The notes under the pieces are model-generated. The model had not been told where the DNA came from, did not search any database, and worked only from the letters and a program-made list of their open reading frames with translations. A stretch of 64,000 nt of DNA from Shewanella canadensis (GTDB lineage: Bacteria; Pseudomonadota; Gammaproteobacteria; Enterobacterales; Shewanellaceae): NCBI RefSeq assembly GCF_003966225.1, contig NZ_RXNU01000010.1, forward strand, positions 106,162 to 170,161. Direction: 5' to 3'. Position 1 is the first letter of the stretch. Every line of letters begins with the position of its first letter. Positions 56,121 through 63,881 of this stretch are shown one piece after another. Position numbers and translations under genes: made by a program.

Positions 56121-56846
56121 CTATTCAGGCACAAAGGGTTGGACAGGGAGCGCCAAATCACTACCGATTATCAGGTAGGAGATCAGGCTCAATGAACCAA
56201 TGACGATCAGATAGATGATCAACACCTTGATGATCTTTCTCAAACCCCTTCTGTTTGCAGTCAGACCCCATTTAACGGCGACACGATAGAGACCAATCAT
56301 GGCATGAATAACCACGGCAGGAAGCAGCAGCGCGTAGAGTAACCAAGCGTTTGCATGGTAAACACGCTCCGCAGAAAGGTGCGGCCCGATTTCAGGATTC
56401 GTTATCATGGTAAAGACATGTACCGGTGCCAGGAAAAACAGAATAAACCCGGTAACGAGCTGCCAAAACCAAGCGTGGCTATCCTTATGGTTAATGCCGT
56501 TCATATGACGACGCAGTGCTCGCCATTGTCCTAATTGAGCCGGAAAACGTCTCAACGCCACAGCGGCATGTAACATGACGACAATAAGAATAAATACAGA
56601 AAAAACTTTAGTGACGACCGGGAAGCCGTGGCCGGTTTCACTGAACATTCCACCCTCGAGGATCTGAACGACTTGGTAGAAGGCCTCTTTGCCTAGCAGA
56701 ATACTGGACTCAAAATGCAGATGAGCCAATAAGAAACAGCCAAGTAATATGCCTGTGACACTTTGAATTTTATCTGCCTTTGCAGACCAGGGGTGTCCTA
56801 CAATGCCAGGGATGCTTGTTTCGGGAAGTAAAGTTCTCACAGTCAT
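56121..56846 (-). CDS. frdC: Fumarate reductase cytochrome b subunit (first copy)
   Basis: 241 residues, five membrane helices. The same four His sites are present: FLLAHLHFES, VVMLHAAVAL, LAPVHVFTMI and VVIHAMIGLY, with WQLVTGFILFF and YRVAVKWG. An extra C-terminal helix region (IIYLIVIGSLSLISYLI) ends in LALPVQPFVPE. It is first in the frdC-frdC2-frdA-frdB operon, 158 bases before the second copy. Both copies may form a heterodimeric anchor or alternative anchors. Confidence 0.88.
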   Translation of the reverse strand: MTVRTLLPETSIPGIVGHPWSAKADKIQSVTGILLGCFLLAHLHFESSILLGKEAFYQVVQILEGGMFSETGHGFPVVTKVFSVFILIVVMLHAAVALRRFPAQLGQWRALRRHMNGINHKDSHAWFWQLVTGFILFFLAPVHVFTMITNPEIGPHLSAERVYHANAWLLYALLLPAVVIHAMIGLYRVAVKWGLTANRRGLRKIIKVLIIYLIVIGSLSLISYLIIGSDLALPVQPFVPE

Positions 56847-56921
56847 TTTCTTATAGTGCCTATTGTCGGGATTTACACCTTATCAAGAAGAATAGAACTA
56901 AGAACAACGTCCTGATTAAAA

Positions 56922-56937
56922 CGTGACCAAACTCACA
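56922..56937 (-). promoter_or_regulatory. CRP-like operator upstream of frd
   Basis: CGTGA-CCAAAC-TCACA matches the CRP consensus TGTGA-N6-TCACA at nine of ten conserved positions. It lies 76-91 bases before the first frd start codon. In Shewanella CRP is the main activator of anaerobic respiration genes, which makes this site plausible. Confidence 0.65.
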
Positions 56938-57199
56938 GCCTTACCTTCGGCTATTTGAAGCAGATCACAAACAAAGGGGGTCACACAAAACAAAGGTCAT
57001 ACCATTTAACCACCTCAATTCAATAGGTTAGAGTGAACTTTCAAACGAAACAATCATAGGTGAATTTGGTAGAACACCAACCATATCGGTATGATTTAGT
57101 AAATTTCATTCATTACCTTCCGATTTAATTGCTTGATAGCCGGACCAAGTTCATTAACGATCTGAAGCAAGCTAACCACTGACTTTACCCATCAAGCGG

Positions 57200-57334
57200 T
57201 GAACTGAGTATCTCGACCGTTCCACCCAAGTGTAGCCCTGACTTAAAAGGGAAAACTAATTCTGTGCCTATGCCTCTTGAGTTGAAAAATCTGAGTGACT
57301 CTGAATTGATTACATATTTAATGTGATTGGTATT
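57200..57334. mobile_element. Diverged right half of the 265-bp MITE family
   Basis: The segment aligns without gaps to about 52208-52342 over the region ending CTGAATTGA and ATATTTAATG; it ends in TGGTAT like the other copy. The left end could not be found, so it is a truncated or decayed copy. Confidence 0.6.
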
Positions 57335-57371
57335 ACAATAGCTCAATTGCAGAACTTAAAGAGACGATCCC

Positions 57372-58253
57372 ATGCCTTGGATCCAGTTAAAAATTGATAC
57401 CGATAACCAACATGCAGATGCCTTGAGCGATCTGTTAATGGAGGAAGGCTCTCTGTCTATTACCCTGGAAGATGGTAAAGACACGCCTATTTATGAGCCT
57501 ACTCTAGGTGAAACGCCGCTCTGGAATCACACCGTGCTAACTGCACTCTTCGAAGCCGATAGAGATCTTGCCATTGTAGTTGAGCAGCTCAAACTGCAAC
57601 CCTATTTAGGCGAAGACTTTTCCTACAAGATTGAGCAAGTCGAAGATAAAGACTGGGAACGTGAGTGGATGGATAACTTCCACCCGATTAAGTTCGGTGA
57701 ACGCTTATGGATCTGTCCTAGCTGGCGCGAAATCCCCGATCCAGATGCCGTTAATATCATCTTAGATCCAGGGTTAGCATTTGGTACCGGTACTCACCCA
57801 ACGACAGCCCTCTGTCTGGAGTGGTTAGATAGCTTAGATTTTGCCGATAAAGAGGTGATCGATTTTGGTTGTGGCTCAGGCATCTTAGCCGTCGCAGCAC
57901 TGAAACTCGGCGCGACTAAAGTTACCGGCATCGACATCGATTACCAAGCCATCGACGCATCTAAGGCCAATGCCGAACGCAATGGTGTCGAAGATCAATT
58001 AGCCCTCTTCCTTCCCGAAGATCAACCGAAAGATCTACAGGCTGATATCTTAGTGGCAAACATTCTTGCGGGCCCGCTAAGAGAGCTTGCTCCTTTAATT
58101 GCCGAAAAAGTAAAAACCGGTGGCCAATTGGCCTTGTCCGGACTACTTAAAGAGCAAGCCGAAGAGGTCGCGGAGTTTTACACTCAATGGTTCGATATGG
58201 ATGAGCCTGCTCACAAAGAGGATTGGAGCCGCTTGACAGGAATACGCAAATAG
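57372..58253 (+). CDS. prmA: Ribosomal protein L11 methyltransferase
   Basis: 293 residues, the usual PrmA length. N-terminal substrate-recognition domain (MPWIQLKIDTDNQHAD), linker with DPGLAFGTGTHPTT, and SAM domain with VIDFGCGSGILAVAALKLGA and VANILAGPL. It trimethylates L11. It is followed by dusB-fis as in related genomes. Confidence 0.96.
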   Translation: MPWIQLKIDTDNQHADALSDLLMEEGSLSITLEDGKDTPIYEPTLGETPLWNHTVLTALFEADRDLAIVVEQLKLQPYLGEDFSYKIEQVEDKDWEREWMDNFHPIKFGERLWICPSWREIPDPDAVNIILDPGLAFGTGTHPTTALCLEWLDSLDFADKEVIDFGCGSGILAVAALKLGATKVTGIDIDYQAIDASKANAERNGVEDQLALFLPEDQPKDLQADILVANILAGPLRELAPLIAEKVKTGGQLALSGLLKEQAEEVAEFYTQWFDMDEPAHKEDWSRLTGIRK

Positions 58254-58342
58254 CGGTAATGGGCGGTACACCTTGTGCCGCCTAAGATTTCTCACCTTTC
58301 AAAAGTCAAGAAAAAAAGTTTCTCTCAGGTCATTTATTGACC

Positions 58343-58371
58343 TTTTCACCAGCTCAAAAAAGGCGTACTAT
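58343..58371 (+). promoter_or_regulatory. Promoter of dusB-fis with GC-rich discriminator
   Basis: A -35 TTTTCA (58343-58348), exactly 17 bases of spacer and a -10 TACTAT (58366-58371), followed by the GC-rich AGCGCCCC. Such discriminators are typical of promoters repressed by ppGpp and DksA, and the E. coli dusB-fis promoter is regulated in that way. The start site itself is inferred. Confidence 0.65.
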
Positions 58372-58395
58372 AGCGCCCCTTTGAAGCGCTAAGGT

Positions 58396-59373
58396 ATGTT
58401 GAAAATGCAGATTGGACCCTATCAACTGAAAAACCGGTTGATCGTGGCACCAATGGCAGGTGTCACAGACCAACCCTTTAGAAATCTATGTCTTCGTTAT
58501 GGTGCAGCCATGGCGGTGTCGGAGATGCTTTCGTCGAATCCTGATGTTTGGGATACCGATAAGAGCCGCCAGCGCATGAGTCATGCTGGTGAAGATGGGA
58601 TACGCTCAGTACAAATAGCAGGTGCCGATCCTGAGTTAATGGCCAATGCCGCCGTTGTCAACGTACAACAAGGGGCACAGATCATTGATATCAATATGGG
58701 TTGCCCTGCGAAGAAAGTGAATAGAAAGCTAGCTGGTTCAGCGTTACTGCAAGACCCTGTGCAGGTAAAAGCGATTTTACAAGCCGTGGTTGCCGCAGTG
58801 GATGTACCGGTAACACTGAAAATTCGAACTGGATGGGCTCCGGAGCATAGGAATGGTGTTCAAATCGCCCAGATAGCCGAAGATTGTGGTATTGCCTCAT
58901 TAGCCGTTCACGGCAGGACCAGGCAGTGCATGTACAAGGGTAATGCCGAGTACGACACGATTAAAGCTATTAAAAAGAATGTCTCGATCCCTGTTGTTGC
59001 TAACGGAGATATTGTCACTCCTGAAAAAGCACGTTTTGTGTTAGATCAGACCGGTGCCGATGCTCTCATGATAGGTCGGGGTGCTCAAGGAAGGCCTTGG
59101 ATTTTCCGAGAAATTCAACATTATCTGGAAACGGGTAATAAGCTAGCGCCTGTTGAGATGGATGAAAAGCGTCTTGTGATGCTGGAACATCTTAAAAACT
59201 TATATGCTCTGTATGGTGAATATAAGGGTATCCGTTTCGCTAGAAAACATGTTGGATGGTATTTGGACCAAGATGAACAGCGTCCATTCCGGGCCGAATT
59301 TAATCGGCTGGAAACTGTTGAAGAACAAGGTTCCATGGTGGAACGCTATTTTGATGAAATTGCACAGAATTAA
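58396..59373 (+). CDS. dusB: tRNA-dihydrouridine synthase B
   Basis: 325 residues. FMN-dependent TIM barrel with APMAGVTDQPFR, INMGCPAKKVNRKLAGS (catalytic Cys near 102), LKIRTGWAPEHRN, HGRTR and GRGAQGRPWIF. It reduces uridine in the tRNA D-loop. Either the ATG at 58396 or the one at 58405 could start; homologs begin at about the second. It is co-transcribed with fis, 18 bases downstream. Confidence 0.95.
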   Translation: MLKMQIGPYQLKNRLIVAPMAGVTDQPFRNLCLRYGAAMAVSEMLSSNPDVWDTDKSRQRMSHAGEDGIRSVQIAGADPELMANAAVVNVQQGAQIIDINMGCPAKKVNRKLAGSALLQDPVQVKAILQAVVAAVDVPVTLKIRTGWAPEHRNGVQIAQIAEDCGIASLAVHGRTRQCMYKGNAEYDTIKAIKKNVSIPVVANGDIVTPEKARFVLDQTGADALMIGRGAQGRPWIFREIQHYLETGNKLAPVEMDEKRLVMLEHLKNLYALYGEYKGIRFARKHVGWYLDQDEQRPFRAEFNRLETVEEQGSMVERYFDEIAQN

Positions 59374-59391
59374 TTAAAGAGCAGAATACGA

Positions 59392-59697
59392 ATGTTTGAT
59401 CAGACTACTAACACAGAAACTCATCAGCTTACAGTTGGCAAAATTGAAACAGCTAACGGTACTATCAAGCCTCAGTTATTACGTGACGCTGTAAAGCGCG
59501 CAGTAACAAACTTTTTCGCTCAGATGGACGGGCAAGAAGCTGAAGAAGTATATGAAATGGTGTTAAGCGAAGTTGAAGCACCTCTGCTAGATATCATCAT
59601 GCAGCATACCCGCGGCAACCAGACTCGTGCAGCGAACATGCTAGGTATCAACCGTGGTACTCTGCGTAAGAAATTGAAAAAGTACGGCATGAACTAA
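59392..59697 (+). CDS. fis: Nucleoid-associated DNA-bending factor Fis
   Basis: 101 residues (E. coli 98). The HTH NQTRAANMLGINRGTLRKKL and the final KKYGMN are almost identical to E. coli Fis. Fis activates rRNA and many growth genes and is made in a burst at the onset of rapid growth, fitting the ppGpp-type promoter before dusB. Confidence 0.97.
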   Translation: MFDQTTNTETHQLTVGKIETANGTIKPQLLRDAVKRAVTNFFAQMDGQEAEEVYEMVLSEVEAPLLDIIMQHTRGNQTRAANMLGINRGTLRKKLKKYGMN

Positions 59698-59723
59698 GAA
59701 GCAATTCTTAACATGATGTATTG

Positions 59724-59757
59724 AAACGGGTTTCCTAGCAATGGGAAGCCCGTTTTG
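59724..59757 (+). terminator. Rho-independent terminator of dusB-fis
   Basis: Stem AAACGGG with TTCC paired to GGGAAGCCCGTTTT around TAGCAAT, followed by a short T-run. Confidence 0.85.
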
Positions 59758-59778
59758 CTTTGGTTGCTACTCAACTTG

Positions 59779-60354
59779 CTACTCAGAGTCTCTGGTGCCA
59801 TATATATGTAATCTATTGCCACGACTAATTAGATGTCCGTTAGGGCACTCAATACAATCGTAGTTCCAACCGATAGACAGCGATTTAAACTTTGTATATA
59901 CAAGCTCTGCAGCTTCGTAGGTTTGATTACAAGCCCCACAGCGTGCCCTTCCTTGCTTTTCTGTAAGAAGAGAGAAGGAAATATGATGAAACCTTTCTAT
60001 TGTGGCTGGTGGACTGCTAGGAGTCTTATTAGATGGATCGCCCTGCTCAATCCAATACTGAATTTTCCCTGTGTCATCGAGAATATTTAAATCACTTTCC
60101 CAAACTTCCCTTAGCACAACATCTGAATCAAACTGTATAACACTATCTGTCGGCATATACCGGGATGAATCATAACCAGCGACTTCGATTAAGCTCGTAC
60201 AGGGTGACGCTGCAAACTCTGCAAGTATGCCATCAACCTCTAGCTCCACCTCACGATCAAGCTCTCGCTCAAGGTATTCTTTACGTTTTTTTATGATGAG
60301 GATAATGAAGAGTGTAACGGTCACTATTGCAATCAAAACCGGAGAAGTAATCAC
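59779..60354 (-). CDS. Membrane-anchored protein with two CxxC pairs
   Basis: 191 residues from a GTG with GAGGAG 5 bases upstream. One N-terminal membrane helix (about 4-21) is followed by a charged coil (KKRKEYLERELDREVELEVD) and a soluble domain. CGACNQ (near 138-143) and CIECPNGH (near 167-174) could form a zinc ribbon. No family was recognised. It is the last gene of a same-strand series that starts with the Rhs tip and may belong to that accessory module. Confidence 0.6.
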   Translation of the reverse strand: MITSPVLIAIVTVTLFIILIIKKRKEYLERELDREVELEVDGILAEFAASPCTSLIEVAGYDSSRYMPTDSVIQFDSDVVLREVWESDLNILDDTGKIQYWIEQGDPSNKTPSSPPATIERFHHISFSLLTEKQGRARCGACNQTYEAAELVYTKFKSLSIGWNYDCIECPNGHLISRGNRLHIYGTRDSE

Positions 60355-60656
60355 GTCGTCTCCTCAATTTACGTTGGAAATATATGATCCATTTTGGCAT
60401 CCAAAAAGGGTCATGCTTTGTAGAAGAGTTTCGCTTAAAAGCGCAGTTGATTCAATCGATTAAATTAATACAGAAAAAGGATCACGTTACACCTTTTCCG
60501 TTTCGTTTTTGACCGTTTTAATTTATAACTTATCGCTATGCTGGTGGAATAATGCAACAACATAAAATAAGAATAAATATCAAAATTATAAGCAAGGTAA
60601 TAAGCAGGTTTGGGACTGAAGATATTTGATATTAATACGGTAAATCGGGCCCTGTG
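60355..60656. other. AT-rich intergenic stretch, nothing recognised
   Basis: No ORF, repeat or terminator could be supported in these 302 bases. Confidence 0.4.
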
Positions 60657-61039
60657 TTACGCCATTCTAGTCTGAGCGATTTGCATAGCTTTGATAGCTT
60701 GCCTCGCCATTTCAGTCAAAGAAGAATTCAGCTCTCTAGCTGTGGACACATGCTCCCCCATTTGATCCTCAAAATGCTCGATTATATCCTCTAACTTTAT
60801 TTTTAGCTCCGTATCAACAGCTTCAACAAGTATAAGTGACTCTCTGATCTCATTTAACTTTTCCAGAGCATAATCGATATAAAACACACTTGAATCAGAA
60901 CCTGAGTGGGGGATCAACCTGCTCGCTTAGTACCTACAATACTATTTTTATAATTTATGTAGTCACCATGCCCGACAACACATCCACATAATACCAATAA
61001 AAGTGATGGTGCTGTTATTGACACATGTAAAAGTTTCAT
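60657..61039 (-). pseudogene. Lipoprotein gene split by a frameshift
   Basis: An ATG at 61039, with GAGAAGGTG upstream, opens a 41-codon frame that has a lipoprotein signal (LLVLCGC) and then CVVGHGDYINYKN, and stops at a TGA (60916-60914). The neighbouring frame continues without start codon from a TTG at 60917 to 60657 (86 codons, helical, SGSDSSVFYIDYALEKLNEI and later coiled-coil-like residues). A one-base change near 60918-60930 would join them into one lipoprotein of about 128 residues. The TTGA overlap could instead allow coupled translation of two proteins, but the second lacks its own ribosome-binding site. Function unknown. Confidence 0.55.
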
Positions 61040-61177
61040 TATGTATCACCTTCTCTTAGTAACTTCATATTTTTATCATTTTCAGCTCTTTCTTATCTAA
61101 ACAATTTTAAGCTAGTGACCTCCTACCACTATTCGAAGCACTTAAAACTGGAGATCTCCGGCTTCTAATCACGTTGT

Positions 61178-61864
61178 TCACCTTATCGTTGCACGGTAAT
61201 CTACCGGGTAAAAATATATTGTATAAGTTTTGGGCCTTCCATCGACAATAAAAGTTAGGTATAGGTTAAAGAAGCCTTGTTCGTCAGCTAAATTTGTATC
61301 AGGAGCATGCAGAATCCCACAGATGATATTTTTATCCGCATGTAATTTATCTAGGGGCAATTGTTTAAAGTTATCTGTTCGTTTAGGAATAGTTAAGATT
61401 TTCTCTTTGTAGAAATTATAGCTATCCCAGTTTGGGGCACGCGTGCACACATCTATTCCAAATTCATCAGGATCCTCACTTGGACTTCGTTCAAGCTTCA
61501 TAAATTTCATTTTTCTTTTTTTGTTTACTCGGTACTGATTTATAATAATGTCACTCAAATCTAGCACTACACTGTCATCTAAAGATGTAATAAAAATTTC
61601 TATATCTAAATTAAGAAAGTATCTAGAGTATGTATTTTCAATAGGGTAATTATAGAGCCCAGCAATTCTAAATTTTATTTGCACTCCATTTTCAAGTGTA
61701 ACTACAGGACTAAAAACCTCTGAATCGTAACCTACACTATCAACAGCACCGAGATACTCGATGGTATCAACGGGCGTCAATCCATAAGATGTCTTAGTAC
61801 TATAGCTATAGTAAGCACACCCTTGCATACCTAAGACAACGAGTAAAGTAATGGCCAGCTTCAT
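61178..61864 (-). CDS. Putative immunity lipoprotein, second copy
   Basis: 228 residues. The signal peptide ends in a lipobox-like MQGC (Cys near 16), followed by AYYSYST. Most of the protein is colinear with the gene at 61984-62670: VDTIEYLG, NGVQIKF, KFMKLER, GIDVCTRAPNW, NIICGILHAPDTNLA and KTYTIYFYPVDYRATI. The start is the ATG at 61864, with GAGGAG 8 bases upstream; this site also encodes the last residues of a toxin-tail remnant. No known family. Immunity function is inferred from its place behind an Rhs tip. Confidence 0.7.
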   Translation of the reverse strand: MKLAITLLVVLGMQGCAYYSYSTKTSYGLTPVDTIEYLGAVDSVGYDSEVFSPVVTLENGVQIKFRIAGLYNYPIENTYSRYFLNLDIEIFITSLDDSVVLDLSDIIINQYRVNKKRKMKFMKLERSPSEDPDEFGIDVCTRAPNWDSYNFYKEKILTIPKRTDNFKQLPLDKLHADKNIICGILHAPDTNLADEQGFFNLYLTFIVDGRPKTYTIYFYPVDYRATIR

Positions 61865-61869
61865 GCTTA

Positions 61870-61974
61870 TCACTCCTCTAGGTTACTCTTATAATAGTGA
61901 TAGTTACCTACACCAAGTGCATAATATTGGCCAGCTGCAGCTGGATGCAAACTAACAGCCACGCAAGCATCTAA
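61870..61974 (-). pseudogene. Remnant of the Rhs toxin C-terminus between the immunity copies
   Basis: A 34-codon frame without start, ending in a TGA (61872-61870). Its last 24 residues (PAAAGQYYALGVGNYHYY then KSNLEE) match the C-terminus of the Rhs fragment at 62673 (PAAAAQYYALGVGNYHYY then QSNLEED). It shows that the duplicated unit included the end of the toxin gene plus the lipoprotein gene. Confidence 0.85.
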
Positions 61975-61983
61975 TCACGTTAT

Positions 61984-62670
61984 TCACTTGATTGTTACAC
62001 GGTAATCTACCGGGTAAAAATATATTGTATAAGTTTTGGGCTTTCCATCGACAATAAAAGTTAGGTATAGATTATAGAACCCTTGCTCTCCCGCCAAATT
62101 CGTATCAGGAGCATACAGAATCCCACAAATGATGTTTTTATCCTCCCGCAGTTTACGCAAAGGCAACAAATTTAAGTCATGCGTTAGTCTAGGGATGGTG
62201 ATCGCCTTGCCTTCATAGAAATTATAGCTCTCCCAATCTGGACCACGTGTGCAGACATCTACACCGTAACGGTCAGGTACTTTGCTAGAGCGGCGTTCAA
62301 GCTTCATGAACTTTACTTTAGTTATTCTATTAAACCGATACTGCTCCATCGTTATATTGCTAACATTTATGGCAACATCTTCATGCAAAGATGTAATAAA
62401 TACTTCCACTTCCAGATTTTTAAAATCATCTGAATGAGATTGTTTGATGGGGTAGTTATATATCCACGAGGTGAAAAATTTAATCTGTACACCATTGTCC
62501 AGTGTAACTACAGGGCTTAATATTTCTGAATCATAACCCACACGTTCTATTGGCCCAAGATACTCGACGGTATCAACAGGCACTAATCCATAAGAGCTAC
62601 CAGTGCTATAACTATAGTACGCGCACCCCTGCATATTTAAGACTAAAATTAGAACAATGGCTAGCCGCAT
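61984..62670 (-). CDS. Putative immunity lipoprotein, first copy
   Basis: 228 residues with lipobox-like MQGC (Cys near 15) and AYYSYSTGSSYGL. It begins 2 bases after the stop of the Rhs fragment, the usual place of an immunity gene. It is paralogous with the copy at 61178-61864 over its full length. Differences concentrate in the central part (about 70-130), which would fit altered toxin recognition. A lipid anchor means it acts in the periplasm, so the toxin probably does too. Confidence 0.72.
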   Translation of the reverse strand: MRLAIVLILVLNMQGCAYYSYSTGSSYGLVPVDTVEYLGPIERVGYDSEILSPVVTLDNGVQIKFFTSWIYNYPIKQSHSDDFKNLEVEVFITSLHEDVAINVSNITMEQYRFNRITKVKFMKLERRSSKVPDRYGVDVCTRGPDWESYNFYEGKAITIPRLTHDLNLLPLRKLREDKNIICGILYAPDTNLAGEQGFYNLYLTFIVDGKPKTYTIYFYPVDYRVTIK

Positions 62671-62672
62671 GA

Positions 62673-63875
62673 TTAGTCCTCCTCAAGATTACTCTGATAA
62701 TAATGATAGTTACCTACACCAAGAGCGTAATATTGGGCGGCAGCGGCTGGCGGTATAGTACCTATTAAGATACCCAGATTATTAATATCCCAAGTAGCCA
62801 TCCATCTATCATGGAATACAGAAAATGCCCTTACGCCGTAGATGTTCTGGGATAACCCGCTCATTACTGGCGAGTATTCTGAGATCCAATAATTAAAGTT
62901 TGATTTATCAAAAACTACTTTATTCAGTTCACTAGACCAACTGAAAAAATCGGTATCTTTATTGGCTAACGAACGTTGTAATATTTTCAAATCTGACTCA
63001 CTTAGTGACAATACACTGCGACCTGCCAATACTTCAGCCTCAGAACCAGCGTTTACCTCTACAGAGGTGCCTGTATTGTCAACTAAGTCGTTTTCAACAC
63101 CGTCACCTTTAGTCTTAATTACAGCATCACCCTTGGACGTTTTCCAAGATGATTTATAACCAGAGGCAAAATCCATCATGACTTTCAGCCCTTGTGCTAT
63201 CACTGCTAATTTTGCACCTTCTGTGCAAGAGCCGCCTGATACCTTGCCAGCTGCACATCCTCCGACAGCTGATATTCCTATACTAGAAGCAATACCTTTT
63301 ACCGTATTCAATGCATAGGTGTTGGCCCACCCACCAAACGCGCCAGCTATAGCGCCAGTGAAGGCCCCCTTTAAAGTACCTGTAGCTACTGCTCCACCTA
63401 CAAATCCAGCGGCAGCTCCCGCTCCTATATGGGCAGCCGTTCCTGCGGTTGTCACGCCATTTGCAGTGGTACTAAGCAATGATAAAGATTTTCCCCACGT
63501 AATATACGCAGCTAAAATCGCAACTAAAGGTCGCCAAAATCGTTTCATAAACTTCCCGAAGCTATCAAAGAACTGTTTAAAGAAATAACCTGAGGGATCT
63601 GTATACGACATCGGGTTATTTAAGACGTAAGCATAACGGTTAAAGCTCTGGCTAGATTTTGGAGCCTGAATGAATGGGTCGGCTTGCAAGAATCGTCCTA
63701 AGGTCGGGTCATAAATACGCCCGCCCATATGTATAATATCTAACCCACTGAGTATCTTGTGGCTCGTATAACCTCTTTCTGTTGGTATTAAGGATGCTAA
63801 GCTGGCAATTAGTGGATCGACATAGATACTATGTTGTTTACCATAAGGGTCATAAATGGATTGAGAGACAACCTG
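62673..63875 (-). pseudogene. C-terminal part of an Rhs polymorphic toxin gene, 5' end lost to an IS insertion
   Basis: The frame is open from 63875, directly after an in-frame TAA (63878-63876) at the IS junction, giving 400 codons. Residues 1-100 are the end of an Rhs core: SIYDPYGKQHSIYVDP, RGYTSHKILSG, MGGRIYDPTLGRFLQADPF, NRYAYVLNNPMSYTDPSGY. Then come a hydrophobic stretch, a Gly/Ala-rich segment (about 145-185; GAGAAAGFVGGAVATG) and a variable tip with VFHDRWMATW and AAQYYALGVGNYHYYQSN. An ATG at 63728 lies within the core and is not a natural start. The tip domain was not recognised; enzymatic activity unknown. Confidence 0.82.
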
Positions 63876-63881
63876 TTAATT

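Larger units (their letters stand above)
56847..57371. other. Divergent control region of the frd operon and prmA
   Basis: This 525-base stretch carries the CRP-like site (56922-56937) close to the frd side and the diverged MITE copy (57200-57334) close to prmA. No ORF was seen. Confidence 0.6.

Noticed and set aside
60657..60917. Independent 86-residue gene with TTG start
   Set aside because: No ribosome-binding site; better explained as the second half of the frameshifted lipoprotein, although coupled translation cannot be excluded.
62673..63728. Complete 351-residue gene starting at the ATG at 63728
   Set aside because: That ATG is inside the conserved Rhs core; the frame continues 49 codons upstream with clear Rhs sequence to the IS junction.
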